This document shows, piece by piece, positions 11,871-21,964 of a DNA stretch of 64,000 nt. The notes below the pieces were generated by a model. It did not search any database. It saw only the letters and a program-made list of their open reading frames with translations, and had not been told where the DNA came from. Numbering within the stretch: position 1 is the first letter of the stretch; each line of letters begins with the position of its first letter. Where the stretch lies: the NCBI RefSeq assembly GCF_947496075.1, contig NZ_CANMBJ010000002.1, forward strand, positions 186,001-250,000, read 5' to 3'. The position numbers were made by a program, and so were the translations under genes. Source of the DNA: an uncultured Tateyamaria sp. Lineage in GTDB: Bacteria > Pseudomonadota > Alphaproteobacteria > Rhodobacterales > Rhodobacteraceae.

Positions 11871-12887
11871 ATGACAGCACTCAGCAAATATGATCGGCTC
11901 GAAGCAACGGGCCTGTGGCGTGACACGGCGGATGCGCAACGGCGCGAAGTTATCGTGTCCATTGGGGATGCAACCTTGATCATCTCCGATCTGAATGATC
12001 GCGCCATCACCCATTGGTCACTGGCTGCCGTCGAAAAGGCACCTGCCTCCGACAAAGGAGGCGCGGCTTTTCATCCAGATGGAGACCCGGACGAAGTTCT
12101 GGAACTGGGTGCGGACGAGGCGGCGATGATCGACGCCATTGATACGTTGCGCCGCGCCGTTGCACGCGCACGGCCCAAGCAGGGCCGGCTGCGTTGGGTC
12201 GGCGCAGCGGTTTCTGTATCTGCCGTGGCCGCACTCGCGGTTTTCTGGTTGCCGGGCGCACTGGTGGACCATGCCATGCGTGTGGTCCCCCCGGTCAAAG
12301 AGGCCGAGATCGGTGCGGCCTTACTGGCCCGGATCGAACGCGTGTCCGGTCAACCCTGCAAAAGTATCGAGGCACGCCCCGGTCTTGTTGCGCTGGCAGG
12401 GCGCACCGGGGTGGCACGTGTCGTCGTATTGCCAGCGGGTGTCCGAGAGGCACTGGCCTTGCCCGGTGGTACAGTGTTGGTGAACCGGACGCTGGTTGAA
12501 GACTACGAAGAACCGGATGTCGCGGCGGGGTACATCCTTGTCGAACAGACACGCAGCGCCGAAACACCACCTCTGCGCGCCTTGCTGGAACATGCTGGTC
12601 CGCGCGCCACGGGCACCTTGTTGACAACCGGATCGCTTCCATCCAGCGCGCTCGAAGCGTTTGCGGAGGACCAGTTGGCCAAAGCCGTTGTTGAAATGCC
12701 AGCCGAAACCCTTTTGCCAGCTTTTGCAGCAGCAGAGGTTCGCAGCACGCCGTACGCGCGGGCGCGCGACATCTCGGGCGAGGCGACCTTGCGGCTGATC
12801 GAAGCTGACCCGATGTCAGGTCAAGACCCGGTCCCCATTATGCAGGACCGGGATTGGCTTCAACTGCAGGCGATCTGTGAAAGCTGA
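11871..12887 (+). CDS. Membrane-anchored protein resembling a degenerate M48 peptidase
   Basis: 338 aa from the ATG at 11871; the frame is open to 11631 but that stretch overlaps the divergent SCO-operon promoter. Residues 1-100 are cytoplasmic and acidic, one membrane segment lies near residues 106-126 (WVGAAVSVSAVAALAVFWL), and the rest is periplasmic. The segment ALALPGGTVLVNRTLVEDYEEPD recalls the pre-helix of M48 metallopeptidases, but where HExxH should be there is ILVEQTRSAE, so the zinc site is missing. Probably an inactive relative with a structural or binding role. Convergent with the SPOR protein gene (3-bp gap). Confidence 0.6.
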   Translation: MTALSKYDRLEATGLWRDTADAQRREVIVSIGDATLIISDLNDRAITHWSLAAVEKAPASDKGGAAFHPDGDPDEVLELGADEAAMIDAIDTLRRAVARARPKQGRLRWVGAAVSVSAVAALAVFWLPGALVDHAMRVVPPVKEAEIGAALLARIERVSGQPCKSIEARPGLVALAGRTGVARVVVLPAGVREALALPGGTVLVNRTLVEDYEEPDVAAGYILVEQTRSAETPPLRALLEHAGPRATGTLLTTGSLPSSALEAFAEDQLAKAVVEMPAETLLPAFAAAEVRSTPYARARDISGEATLRLIEADPMSGQDPVPIMQDRDWLQLQAICES

Positions 12888-12890
12888 CCA

Positions 12891-14186
12891 CTACTTCCTG
12901 ACAAAGGCGTCGGAAAAACCCAACGCCCGGCTGCGCGTCAGCCCGTTTGACAGGTCAGCAAACGACCCGAACGGTCCGGCCAGGACAACCTGATATGATT
13001 TGCCGCCGCGCTTGAGCTTGCCAATGCGTGCAGGCAGACCAGACCGTGCAATGCGTTGTGCCGCAGCCTTCGCATTGGCCGGCACACCATACGTTCCCAC
13101 TTGAACATACCGGCTTTTGAAAACTTGCGTCGACGCCTTGGGGACCGCACGCGCGGCAGTTTTCACGACGGGCTTTTCAGCGGACCGCGTTGAAATGACA
13201 GGTTGCCGCGCTTTTTTGCGCGTCTTGCGCTGCACCCGTTTCATGAGCTGCCCGTCGCGCTTCACCAAGGTCACAGTGCCAAGGTCACGCTCTTGCGTTG
13301 CGACATCCACGTATGGGTACACGAGTGGAACGGTCGCTGTAACATCACGACCAGTGCGACGATCGATCAGGCGCCGTGGCACAGTGCGTGTCCAGGCAAG
13401 TCGGGTTTGCGCAATGCCATTCAACGACTGCTCCGCACGTCTCCGGTTCAGGCGGTCATCCTCCCAAACTGGTTGGTACCCCTCAGGTATCGGTGCGGGG
13501 CGCTGCGCAATCCGGTTGTCATACACGTGAAGCGGAACAACCCGTGTTTCGGGATCAACCGCTTTCGGTTGCGCGGAATTGTTGATTGATGCGACCGGTA
13601 CCCGACGGACAGTCGTGTTCGGCACCACTCTGGCTTGTGCGACAGACGGGACGGTCCTCTGTGCCGCAGGCACCTGCACGCGGGTGGGGGCTGCGGTACG
13701 TGTAGCAGCTTGTTGAGGCGCCGTTGCTGCAGGTACGGACCGACGCACGATCACCCGCCGGGTTGGTTGCGCGGGCGCTGCCGGTGCGGCTTGTGTCGTC
13801 CGCACAGTCGGGCGCGGTGCCGGTGTTGACTGTACTGCAGTTGCCGTGCCCGAGGCAGAAGGCGCGATTGTAATCTGCTCTGGTGCTGCCCCCGCCGATT
13901 GGTTCGGCGTGACACGCGCCGCAGCGGCAGCCGCGGACGACAGGCTGGGTGTTTGCCCGCAAATCAACTGGCGCTGTCGATTGACCCGAGGGACCCAAGT
14001 TACATTGCCATCAATGCCCGCACGGACAAAGACACAGCCCTGGCTGTCGACATATTGTGTCCCTTTAAAGGACGCGGGTGGAAACTCGGCCGGAGCTTGC
14101 GCGTTTCGTAAGGATTGGGCGTGGCCAAACCCGATAGACAACGCCGCCGCGATAACAGCCCAAGCTGCAATTCTAGTTACTTTCAT
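12891..14186 (-). CDS. SPOR-domain secreted protein
   Basis: 431 aa from the ATG at 14186 (TGGGGGA just upstream). Residues 1-24 are a signal peptide (IAAWAVIAAALSIGFGHAQ). Residues 40-80 form a small Cys pair domain (QGCVFVRAG...LICGQTPS). Then a long Ala/Pro/Thr/Arg-rich linker (about 85-230) and a basic central part. The last ~75 residues are a SPOR fold (YVQVGTYGVPANAKAAAQRI ... YQVVLAGPF), which binds denuded peptidoglycan strands at division sites. Such secreted SPOR proteins act in septal cell-wall remodelling. No partner gene lies next to it. Confidence 0.85.
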   Translation of the reverse strand: MKVTRIAAWAVIAAALSIGFGHAQSLRNAQAPAEFPPASFKGTQYVDSQGCVFVRAGIDGNVTWVPRVNRQRQLICGQTPSLSSAAAAAARVTPNQSAGAAPEQITIAPSASGTATAVQSTPAPRPTVRTTQAAPAAPAQPTRRVIVRRSVPAATAPQQAATRTAAPTRVQVPAAQRTVPSVAQARVVPNTTVRRVPVASINNSAQPKAVDPETRVVPLHVYDNRIAQRPAPIPEGYQPVWEDDRLNRRRAEQSLNGIAQTRLAWTRTVPRRLIDRRTGRDVTATVPLVYPYVDVATQERDLGTVTLVKRDGQLMKRVQRKTRKKARQPVISTRSAEKPVVKTAARAVPKASTQVFKSRYVQVGTYGVPANAKAAAQRIARSGLPARIGKLKRGGKSYQVVLAGPFGSFADLSNGLTRSRALGFSDAFVRK

Positions 14187-14254
14187 TATATCCCCCACAA
14201 GATATGGGAAATACGATGCCTCAACACCCGGCGTGAGTAAAGCGGCGATACCTG

Positions 14255-14887
14255 CTATTTGGTGCCAAACATGCGATCGCCTGCATCGCCAAGTCCCGGA
14301 ACGATGTATCCCACGTCGTTCAACTGATCATCGACGGCAGCCGTCACGATGGGCACGTCCGGATGCGCTTCCTTCATGCGTGCGATGCCTTCCGGGGCAG
14401 CCAACAGGCACAGAAAGCGGATATTGGTCGCCCCGGCCTCTTTCAACTTGTCGATGGCCGCGGCGGATGAATTGCCCGTGGCCAGCATCGGATCAACCGC
14501 AATGACCAGACGATCTTCCAATGATTCCGGCACCTTGAAATAGTATTCGACGGGTTTCAGCGTCTCTTCATCCCGGTAAAGACCCACAAACCCGACCCGG
14601 GCCGATGGGATCAATTCCAGCACCCCGTCCAGCAACCCATTGCCCGCCCGCAGGATCGAAATCAGGGCCAGCTTCTTGCCATCCAGCGTCGGTGCATCCA
14701 TCGCCTGCATCGGGGTCTCGATACGCTTGGTGGTCATCGGCAGCCCGCGCGTCACCTCATAAGCAAGAAGTTGCGAAATCTCCCGCAAAAGCTGCCGAAA
14801 CACGGCCGTCGGCGTGCCCTTGTCACGCATGATGGTCAGCTTGTGCTGGACAAGCGGGTGATCAACGACGGTCAGATGTTCGGGCAT
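14255..14887 (-). CDS. upp: Uracil phosphoribosyltransferase
   Basis: 210 aa from the ATG at 14887, which has AAGGAG 8 bases upstream. It converts uracil and PRPP to UMP in the salvage pathway. The family start ([20 protein letters not shown]), [20 protein letters not shown], and the PRPP loop [18 protein letters not shown] are all present. It follows cdd-deoA-deoB on the same strand after 146 bp, consistent with a shared role in recycling pyrimidines released by DeoA and Cdd; a dispersed repeat sits in that gap, so it may have its own promoter. Confidence 0.97.
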   Translation of the reverse strand: MPEHLTVVDHPLVQHKLTIMRDKGTPTAVFRQLLREISQLLAYEVTRGLPMTTKRIETPMQAMDAPTLDGKKLALISILRAGNGLLDGVLELIPSARVGFVGLYRDEETLKPVEYYFKVPESLEDRLVIAVDPMLATGNSSAAAIDKLKEAGATNIRFLCLLAAPEGIARMKEAHPDVPIVTAAVDDQLNDVGYIVPGLGDAGDRMFGTK

Positions 14888-14948
14888 GGGGCAGCTCCTT
14901 GATGATGCCCTCTTCTGCCGTGTCGAACGTGCAACGACAATCCCCAGT

Positions 14949-14990
14949 TTCTTCTGACCTGAAATACCACGGGGTTTGGGGCAGCGCCCC
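14949..14990 (+). repeat. Dispersed 42-bp repeat, copy A
   Basis: Begins TTCTTCTGACC, continues GAAATACCACGGGGTTTG and ends in the hairpin GGGGC-AGC-GCCCC. Nearly the same sequence occurs at 43825-43866 (reverse) and 55997-56039 (forward). Here it lies between deoB and upp. Confidence 0.8.
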
Positions 14991-15033
14991 AACGCGCGTC
15001 AGCGCCATGAAAATCGCGCGGGCCGTCAGGCGC

Positions 15034-16203
15034 TCATTTCGGTGAAACACCCAAGTGCCGCGCCACCAAATGCGCAACATCCTGAAAGCCAATCAACCCC
15101 AGCGGCGCGCCATCCCCGCCATGCACCAGAACAGGCACCCGCTCGCGCGTGTGGTCGGTGCCCACCCATGTGGGGTCGTTGCCATGATCCGCCGTCAGGA
15201 CCAGCAAGTCATCCGCGCGCAATTGCGGCAGAAGACGACCAATCTCGGCATCAAACCACTCCAGATGACGGGCATACCCCGAAACATCCCGGCGATGCCC
15301 ATACAGGCTGTCGAACTCGACAAAGTTCGCAAAGATCAGGCTGCCATCCTCAGCCGAGGCAACCAGATCAGCCAAATGACCCATCAGGTCGGCATCCGCG
15401 CCCTTGCGCACCTCGTCAAAGCCCTGCATCGAAAAGATATCGCCAACTTTCCCAACGCCGTAGACCCGGTGCCCCGCATCCTGCACCCAATTCGTCAGAA
15501 TGGGGGCGGGCGGTGTGATGGCATAATCCCGACGATTGACCGTTCGCTCAAATGCGCCCTCCACACCGACAAAGGGGCGGGCAATCACGCGGCCTACGCG
15601 CATCTTATGCAGTACGGGCGCCACGGCTTGGCACAGGTCCAAAAGTCGGTCCAGCCCGAAATGCTCTTCATGTGCGGCAATCTGGAACACGCTGTCGGCA
15701 GATGTATAGCAGATCGGTTTGCCAGATCGGATATGTTCGGCACCATGCTCGGCAATGATGGCAGTGCCCGACGCGTGGCAATTGCCCAGTATCCCGTCAA
15801 CACCGGCAGCAGCACAAACGGCCTCAACCACCTCGTCCGGAAAGGCCGGGCGTGTGTCAGGAAAGTAGTGCCACTCCCAAGGCACCGGCACGCCCGCCAA
15901 TTCCCAATGGCCCGAAGGCGTATCCTTGCCCTGCGACACCTCTGTCGCGGCACCCCAAGGCCCCGCAGTGCCATCTTGATCATTGGCAAGGGCGGCGGCC
16001 TCAAACAACCCAAGCGCCCGCAGATGTGGCACATCCAGCGGTCCGCTGCGGCCATCTTCCGCACGCCCTGCGGCACAGGCTTCGGCAATATGACCAACCG
16101 TATTGGCGCCCGCGTCCGGCACATCCCCATTGAAATATGCAGCCGCGTCAGGTGCCCCGCCAATCCCGACGGAGTCCATGACGATGAGGAACGCGCGCGG
16201 CAT
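15034..16203 (-). CDS. deoB: Phosphopentomutase
   Basis: 389 aa. It interconverts (deoxy)ribose 1-phosphate and 5-phosphate, using the sugar phosphates released by DeoA. Alkaline-phosphatase fold with the N-terminal metal Asp in AFLIVMDSVGIGGAPDA, the VGHIAEACAAG and GKDTPSGHWELAG segments (catalytic Thr region), and C-terminal metal site LTADHGNDPTWVGTDHTRE. The start ATG at 16203 overlaps the deoA stop by one base (TGATG), so translation is coupled. Length is near the usual 390-410 aa. Confidence 0.97.
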   Translation of the reverse strand: MPRAFLIVMDSVGIGGAPDAAAYFNGDVPDAGANTVGHIAEACAAGRAEDGRSGPLDVPHLRALGLFEAAALANDQDGTAGPWGAATEVSQGKDTPSGHWELAGVPVPWEWHYFPDTRPAFPDEVVEAVCAAAGVDGILGNCHASGTAIIAEHGAEHIRSGKPICYTSADSVFQIAAHEEHFGLDRLLDLCQAVAPVLHKMRVGRVIARPFVGVEGAFERTVNRRDYAITPPAPILTNWVQDAGHRVYGVGKVGDIFSMQGFDEVRKGADADLMGHLADLVASAEDGSLIFANFVEFDSLYGHRRDVSGYARHLEWFDAEIGRLLPQLRADDLLVLTADHGNDPTWVGTDHTRERVPVLVHGGDGAPLGLIGFQDVAHLVARHLGVSPK

Positions 16204-17510
16204 CAGCCGATCCGCTCTGCGATCAGGTCCGGCACATCCCGCGCTTGCCTGCCGATAGTGATGGCCCTGCGCACCGCAGCCTCGGCCCGATCCGCATCCG
16301 CCGGACGCGCCGCATGGATGACGCACAGAGGCTGCCCCTTGGACAGTTTGCTGCCCAACCGGGCCACGTCAGACAGGCCAACGGCCGGGTTGATCACGTC
16401 CCCTTCGGCCTTGCGCCCACCGCCTAGATCGACAACGGCCAATCCCAGCGCCTCGCCATCAATGGCGCAGACATGTCCCGGGGCCCGCGCGTTGATTTCA
16501 CGAATGACGGTCGCTTCCGGCAGGAACCTCGACCAGTTCTCGACAAACTGCAGCGGTCCGCCCATCGCGGCGATCATGGTCCCAAACCGTTCCGCCGCAC
16601 GCCCATCTGAAATAGCGGCGACAATGGCATCTGCGCCCGCCTGCACGTCGTTGGCCAAGCCGCCATTGGTCAGAAGTACACCACCCAACGCGGCTGAAAT
16701 CTCGACCAGCGGCCCCTGTGCCGGGCCGGTCAGGGTGCGCATGGCCTCTGCCACCTCAAGGGCGTTGCCAAGGGCCGGGGCAAGGGGCTGCGACATGTCC
16801 GTGATCAGCGCCGTTGTCTTGCACCCGGCGGCATTGGCAGTCTTCACGAGCGCATCCGCAAGGGCGCGCGCAGCTTCCGCATCTTTCATAAAGGCGCCGG
16901 ACCCCACCTTGACGTCCAGCACAAGCCCATCAAGGCCAGCGGCGAGTTTTTTCGACAGAATGGACGCGGTGATCAGGTCCATGCTTTCGACCGTGGCGGT
17001 CACATCGCGCACCGCGTAAAGACGTTTGTCTGCAGGGGCGACCTTGGCCGTTGCACCAACGATGGCGCAACCTGCCTTGGTCAACACGTCCCGCAACCGC
17101 TGCTCGCTCAGCTCGGTGGATACGCCCGGGATGGCGTCCAATTTGTCCAAAGTACCGCCTGTGTGACCCAACCCGCGCCCCGAGATCATCGGAACGTAGG
17201 CCCCACAGGCCGCAAGGGCAGGGGCCAGCACAAGGCTCACGCAATCGCCAACTCCGCCCGTCGAATGCTTGTCTAGGACAGGACCATCCAGATCCCAGTC
17301 CAGAACCTGCCCACTGTCGCGCATCGCCATGGTCAACGCGACCCGGCCCACATCGCCCAGGCCGTTCAAGCAGACGGCCATGGCAAAAGCCCCGGCCTGC
17401 GCATCGGTAACTGTGCCATCGGCCAGCCCTTCGGCAAACCAGCTCAGTTCCTCACGCGATGGGGTTTGACGTTGGCGAAGTTTGGCAATGATGGATCGTG
17501 CGTCACTCAT
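16203..17510 (-). CDS. deoA: Thymidine phosphorylase
   Basis: 435 aa from the ATG at 17510; the reading frame runs on to 17990, but that part is cdd in another frame. It splits thymidine and deoxyuridine with phosphate to the base and deoxyribose 1-phosphate. The signature for the phosphate/nucleoside site is VLDKHSTGGVGDCVSLVLAP, followed by MISGRGLGHTGGTLDKLDAIPG; the C-terminal alpha/beta domain contains DLGGGRKAEGD. The start overlaps the cdd stop by 4 bp (ATGA) and the end overlaps deoB. Family length is 430-440 aa. Confidence 0.97.
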   Translation of the reverse strand: MSDARSIIAKLRQRQTPSREELSWFAEGLADGTVTDAQAGAFAMAVCLNGLGDVGRVALTMAMRDSGQVLDWDLDGPVLDKHSTGGVGDCVSLVLAPALAACGAYVPMISGRGLGHTGGTLDKLDAIPGVSTELSEQRLRDVLTKAGCAIVGATAKVAPADKRLYAVRDVTATVESMDLITASILSKKLAAGLDGLVLDVKVGSGAFMKDAEAARALADALVKTANAAGCKTTALITDMSQPLAPALGNALEVAEAMRTLTGPAQGPLVEISAALGGVLLTNGGLANDVQAGADAIVAAISDGRAAERFGTMIAAMGGPLQFVENWSRFLPEATVIREINARAPGHVCAIDGEALGLAVVDLGGGRKAEGDVINPAVGLSDVARLGSKLSKGQPLCVIHAARPADADRAEAAVRRAITIGRQARDVPDLIAERIG

Positions 17511-17905
17511 GCATCGCCATCCATATGGGCGGCAACAAAGGCGCCAGGCAGCAATTCGGCCAACGTGGTGACCTGTTCCACGCCTCCGGTGGTGGCCATG
17601 GTCACGCGCACATCGCCCGAACCGAATTCTGCCAGCTTCTGACGGCATCCGCCGCAGGGCGTGACCGGCATCGGGCTGCCCGCAACAACATAGGCTTCGG
17701 TGATTTTGCCCTGACCGGCGGCCACCATGGCCGCGATGGCTCCGGCCTCGGCACAGGTCCCCTCGGGATAGGCGACATTCTCGACATTGCAGCCCACAAA
17801 CACAGTGCCATCTGCCGCACGCAGGGCTGCACCCACCTTGAAATTCGAATACGGCGCATGTGCGTTTTCTCGCACGGCCAACGCCGCCTGCTTCAACTCG
17901 TCCAT
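17507..17905 (-). CDS. cdd: Cytidine deaminase
   Basis: 132 aa, homotetrameric type. It deaminates cytidine and deoxycytidine to uridine and deoxyuridine, the substrate for DeoA. The active site is visible: Cys51 and catalytic Glu53 in TCAEAGAI, and zinc ligands Cys84 and Cys87 in PCGGCRQK. It is the first gene of the tight cdd-deoA-deoB operon, with a 4-bp overlap into deoA. The 111 bp upstream should hold the operon promoter; I saw no clear regulator site there. Confidence 0.96.
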   Translation of the reverse strand: MDELKQAALAVRENAHAPYSNFKVGAALRAADGTVFVGCNVENVAYPEGTCAEAGAIAAMVAAGQGKITEAYVVAGSPMPVTPCGGCRQKLAEFGSGDVRVTMATTGGVEQVTTLAELLPGAFVAAHMDGDA

Positions 17906-18016
17906 ATGTATCCTCGTATCGGAGCCCCGACACTAACCAAGCGTTCCAGCGTTGGCTACCGCTTTCAGATGGGCAAGGATCACGAGACACAGCCCGTCAT
18001 CGCCAAACACGACATC

Positions 18017-19102
18017 CTAGTCGGTGCGCGTTCCGAACGCCCCCGGCAACGATACCTCAAGCAACTCGATGTCATCAGACAGGTTGGTGTACCGCGTGGC
18101 CATATCCGGTGGAATAACAAAGGCATCCCCCGCCTCGAGCACTTGCGGACCGCGCCCTTCGCCCTCAAGGGTCATCGCGCCTTCAAGCACAAAGGTGAAC
18201 AGGATGTCGCTATCATGCCGGGTCCACGCAGTGTTGCCATGTCCCTTCCGCGCCACCTGAACGCCAGCAACACCAACGGTGCCCGCTGCAATACCAGTGT
18301 CGCAGGCCTCAAATCCTGGTAGGCGAAACGGCCCCCACGCTGCATCCTCGACCTTGTGGTGCACAAAGGACTGTCCCTGGAACCGCCGATCCGGGTTCGC
18401 TGGACCGTTCGGAAGCTCCATTTCGTGATCAATGGTCGTGACATGCTCTGCAGGCACACCGATCTCGATCACCTCGATATTTTCGCTCGCATACAGCACA
18501 CGGTGCCGGATCTCGGGCGGCTGGATCACACAGCATCCCTCCGCCAAGCGAAACGGCTCCCCCTGATCCTCGTACACAAGGTCCACCCAGCCGCGATAAC
18601 AATAGATCAGCTGAAACCCGACGGTATGATAGTGCACCATGTCCGGCACCGGCCCGCCATCGGGAATGCGGATGTGGCTTGCAATGATAGACCCGCCCAG
18701 CCGGTCCGGGATCAGATCGCGATAGTGCATACCGGCTCGCCCGATGATCCAGGGGGCCTGATCGGTCAGGCGTCGCACCACAAAGCTGTGCGCGGTCTCG
18801 GGCATGACCAAAGGCGGGTTCAGCTTGTCAATCTCGACGCGTGTGCCATTGGGGGCTGTCAGGACGCGCTGACCATCTGCAAACCGGTCCGGGTCATCGG
18901 TCAGAATGCGCAGCGTCCCGGGCGGCTCTTGCGCGCCCGCTTCAATCCGCACCCGCAGCCCATGACCGGAAAACACGGCCACCGAAGGATCATCAGCGGG
19001 ATAGATCATGTCCATCCGCATGCCCAACACTTTGGTGAAAAACGGAATGTCATCCCGCAATTCCTGCGTCGGCAACCGTATCTCGGCGCGTATCTCAGCC
19101 AT
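18017..19102 (-). CDS. VOC (glyoxalase-like) - double cupin fusion protein
   Basis: 361 aa from the ATG at 19102, with GAAGGGGA upstream. Residues 1-95 look like one half of a VOC/glyoxalase fold (ELRDDIPFFTKVLGMRMDMI ... VAVFSGHGLRVRIEAG). Then two cupin domains: the first around residues 150-215 with PDMVHYHTVGFQLIYCYRG and the second around 275-355 with HDSDILFTFVLEGAM. The double-cupin part resembles (S)-ureidoglycine aminohydrolase-like or gentisate-dioxygenase-like proteins, but the fusion differs from those. Likely metal-dependent; reaction unknown. Single gene between cdd and maeB. Confidence 0.7.
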   Translation of the reverse strand: MAEIRAEIRLPTQELRDDIPFFTKVLGMRMDMIYPADDPSVAVFSGHGLRVRIEAGAQEPPGTLRILTDDPDRFADGQRVLTAPNGTRVEIDKLNPPLVMPETAHSFVVRRLTDQAPWIIGRAGMHYRDLIPDRLGGSIIASHIRIPDGGPVPDMVHYHTVGFQLIYCYRGWVDLVYEDQGEPFRLAEGCCVIQPPEIRHRVLYASENIEVIEIGVPAEHVTTIDHEMELPNGPANPDRRFQGQSFVHHKVEDAAWGPFRLPGFEACDTGIAAGTVGVAGVQVARKGHGNTAWTRHDSDILFTFVLEGAMTLEGEGRGPQVLEAGDAFVIPPDMATRYTNLSDDIELLEVSLPGAFGTRTD

Positions 19103-19291
19103 TTCAATCCCCTTCACTTTGCCAAATAAACTTCGGGGGAATTGCGAATGCAATGGGGGCAGAGCCCCTGAAAAAAGTCGTGCGCGCAGCGCTCATTTGG
19201 GTCACGATGGCTTGACGTGACCAAACGTTAATTGGCGACTTCGAAAAAATAGTTTAACGCTAAACCAAATCCGAACACCCAAGGGGATTCC

Positions 19292-21565
19292 ATGTCCGAT
19301 ACACCGAACCTGCGCGACGCGGCACTTGCCTACCACGAATTCCCCAAACCCGGAAAACTCGAAATCCGCGCGACCAAGCCAATGGCAAACGGTCGCGACC
19401 TCGCGCGCGCCTATTCCCCGGGCGTGGCCGAGGCCTGTCTGGAAATCAAGGACGATGCCGCCAACGCCGCCCGCTACACCGCACGCGGCAACCTCGTGGC
19501 CGTGGTGTCGAATGGTTCAGCAGTGCTGGGCCTCGGCAATATCGGTGCTCTGGCCTCGAAACCGGTGATGGAGGGCAAGGCGGTCCTCTTCAAGAAATTC
19601 GCCTCCATCGACTGCTTCGATATCGAGGTGAATGAAAGCGACCCCGAAAAGCTCGCCGACATTGTCTGCGCGCTCGAACCCACCTTTGGCGCCATCAACC
19701 TCGAAGATATCAAGGCGCCCGAATGCTTTGTCGTTGAAAAACTGTGCCGCGAGCGCATGAACATTCCGGTCTTTCACGACGACCAGCACGGCACTGCCAT
19801 CGTTGTGGGCGCGGCCGCCAAGAACGCGCTGCACGTAGCCGGTAAAAACTTCGAAGACATCAAGATCGTCAGCACAGGCGGCGGTGCAGCGGGTATTGCC
19901 TGCCTCAACATGCTCCTGAAACTGGGCGTCAAACGCAAAAACATCTGGCTCTGCGACATCCACGGCCTCGTCTACGAAGGCCGGACCGAAGACATGAACC
20001 CGGCCAAAGCCGCCTTTGCCCAAAAGACCGACAAGCGCACGCTCGATGACGTGGTCGACGACGCGGACCTGTTCCTTGGCCTCTCCGGCCCCGGTGTCCT
20101 GAAACCCGAACACGTCCAGAAAATGGCGAAACAGCCCATCATTTTTGCCCTGGCCAACCCAACCCCCGAAATCCTGCCCGAAGATGCCCGCAGCGTTGCC
20201 CCCGACGCGATCATCGCCACGGGCCGCAGCGATTTTCCCAACCAGGTCAACAACGTCCTGTGCTTCCCCTTCATCTTCCGCGGCGCGCTCGACGTGGGGG
20301 CCACCACGATCAATGACGAGATGCAGCTGGCCTGCATCGACGGTATCGCGGCACTCGCCCGCGCCACCACCAGCGCAGAGGCGGCAGCGGCCTACCAGGG
20401 CGAACAGCTCAACTTCGGCGTAGATTACCTGATCCCCAAACCCTTCGACCCGCGCCTTGTGGGCATCGTCAGTTCCGCCGTTGCCAAAGCGGCGATGGAG
20501 ACGGGCGTTGCCACCAGACCCATCGAGGACCTCGATGCCTACAAGACCTCGCTTGACGGGTCTGTTTTCAAATCCGCCCTTCTCATGCGCCCCGTGTTCG
20601 AAGCGGCCCGCGTTACCTCGCGCCGCATCGTGTTCGCAGAAGGTGAAGAAGAACGCGTGCTGCGGGCCGCCCAGGCGATGGTCGAGGAAACGACAGAACG
20701 CCCAATTCTGATCGGGCGGCCAGAGGTGATCGAGGCACGGATTGCCCGCGCAGGCCTCACGATCAAGATCGGCGATACGGTCGACCTCGTGAACCCCGAG
20801 AATGACCCGCGCTACCGCGACTATTGGGGCACTTATCACGAGCTCATGTGCCGTCGCGGCGTCACACCCGATCTTGCCCGCGCCATCATGCGCACCAATT
20901 CCACTGCCATCGGTGCGGTCATGGTCCACCGTGAGGAAGCCGATAGCATGATCTGCGGCACGTTCGGCGAATTCCGCTGGCATCTCAATTACGTGCAGCA
21001 CGTGCTTGGCCGCGACTCCTATCACCCCGTGGGTGCGCTCAGCATGATGATCCTCGAAGACGGGCCGCTTTTCGTGGCGGATACGCAGGTGCATCTGCAT
21101 CCCAATCCAGACGAGATCGCAGAAATCGCCATCGGTGCCGCGCGCCACGTGCGCCGCTTCGGCATCGAACCGAAAATCGCCTTCTGCTCGCAAAGCCAGT
21201 TCGGCAACCAGGGCGACGGCTCCGGCTGGCGCCTGCGCGAAGCGATCCGGATGCTCGACGCACAGAACCATGATTTCTGTTACGAGGGCGAAATGAACAT
21301 CGACACGGCGCTTGATCCCGAGCTGCGCCAGCGTCTGTTCCCGGGCAGCCGGTTGGAAGGGGCCGCCAACGTGCTGATCTTCGCCCACGCCGACGCTGCT
21401 TCGGGTGTCCGCAACATTCTCAAGATGAAAGGGGGCGGGTTGGAGGTTGGCCCGATCCTGATGGGCATGGGCAACCGTGCCCATATCGTGTCGCCGTCCA
21501 TCACGGCGCGTGGATTGTTGAACATGTCAGCCGTGGCTGGCACGCCGGTGGCGCATTACGGCTAA
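19292..21565 (+). CDS. maeB: NADP-dependent malic enzyme with phosphotransacetylase-like domain
   Basis: 757 aa. It oxidatively decarboxylates malate to pyruvate with NADP, supplying NADPH and linking the TCA cycle to pyruvate. The malic enzyme part is about residues 1-430 ([50 protein letters not shown] for [14 protein letters not shown]). Residues 440-757 are a phosphate acetyl/butyryltransferase-like domain ([17 protein letters not shown] ... [11 protein letters not shown]-type end) that is regulatory, binding acetyl-CoA, in this enzyme class. Monocistronic; a 5-bp inverted repeat GTTTA-ACGC-TAAAC lies at 19252-19265, just upstream. Confidence 0.96.
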   Translation: MSDTPNLRDAALAYHEFPKPGKLEIRATKPMANGRDLARAYSPGVAEACLEIKDDAANAARYTARGNLVAVVSNGSAVLGLGNIGALASKPVMEGKAVLFKKFASIDCFDIEVNESDPEKLADIVCALEPTFGAINLEDIKAPECFVVEKLCRERMNIPVFHDDQHGTAIVVGAAAKNALHVAGKNFEDIKIVSTGGGAAGIACLNMLLKLGVKRKNIWLCDIHGLVYEGRTEDMNPAKAAFAQKTDKRTLDDVVDDADLFLGLSGPGVLKPEHVQKMAKQPIIFALANPTPEILPEDARSVAPDAIIATGRSDFPNQVNNVLCFPFIFRGALDVGATTINDEMQLACIDGIAALARATTSAEAAAAYQGEQLNFGVDYLIPKPFDPRLVGIVSSAVAKAAMETGVATRPIEDLDAYKTSLDGSVFKSALLMRPVFEAARVTSRRIVFAEGEEERVLRAAQAMVEETTERPILIGRPEVIEARIARAGLTIKIGDTVDLVNPENDPRYRDYWGTYHELMCRRGVTPDLARAIMRTNSTAIGAVMVHREEADSMICGTFGEFRWHLNYVQHVLGRDSYHPVGALSMMILEDGPLFVADTQVHLHPNPDEIAEIAIGAARHVRRFGIEPKIAFCSQSQFGNQGDGSGWRLREAIRMLDAQNHDFCYEGEMNIDTALDPELRQRLFPGSRLEGAANVLIFAHADAASGVRNILKMKGGGLEVGPILMGMGNRAHIVSPSITARGLLNMSAVAGTPVAHYG

Positions 21566-21665
21566 AGAATAGCCAACCCAGCCTGAAAAATCGGCACAAC
21601 CCGCAGGTGTATTTTGGCGTCTTGCACCCTATCTGTATCCGAGTGGACAGACCGGGGTGATCATC

Positions 21666-21926
21666 ATGCGTGCAATTCTTGTGCTGGCTCTATTGGCAGC
21701 TGCGGGCTGCGCCGAGGTGGTCAGCGAAACCCGCGGCACCTATACCGAGTTCGGGCGCACATACCCATCGGTGACGCGGGTCTATCAGAACGACGATGGC
21801 AGCACCTATTCTCGGACCACGATCATCTCGGGGGCCGAGCGCGTGACCTGTATCACCGGTGACAGACGCGACTGCCGCACGGCACTGATCGACACAGTCA
21901 ACCGGGACCGCGACGGAGAACCCTGA
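21666..21926 (+). CDS. Small lipoprotein, paralogue 1
   Basis: 86 aa from the ATG at 21666. Signal peptide with lipobox LLAAAGC, so Cys15 should be lipidated. The mature ~70 residues end with a Cys pair context RVTCITGDRRDCRTAL, probably one disulfide. It shares a common pattern with the next gene: E-x-x-GT(Y/F), VTR-x-Y, RV-(T/S)-C-x-x-x-D-x-x-DCR-x-A. Family not recognised; likely an outer-membrane or periplasmic lipoprotein. The two genes are 38 bp apart. Confidence 0.7.
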   Translation: MRAILVLALLAAAGCAEVVSETRGTYTEFGRTYPSVTRVYQNDDGSTYSRTTIISGAERVTCITGDRRDCRTALIDTVNRDRDGEP

Positions 21927-21964
21927 CGCCGCCCAACCTGCCACCCTTCCGAAAGGAGACATTG

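Noticed and set aside
15055-17019. 654-codon + strand frame opposite deoB/deoA
   Set aside because: Antisense of two classical enzymes with complete motifs.
19212-19265. Promoter with a TTGACG -35 before maeB
   Set aside because: No -10 element at suitable spacing; only the GTTTA-ACGC-TAAAC dyad is clear.
19517-21484. 655-codon minus-strand frame opposite maeB
   Set aside because: Shadow of maeB; no start site or domain.
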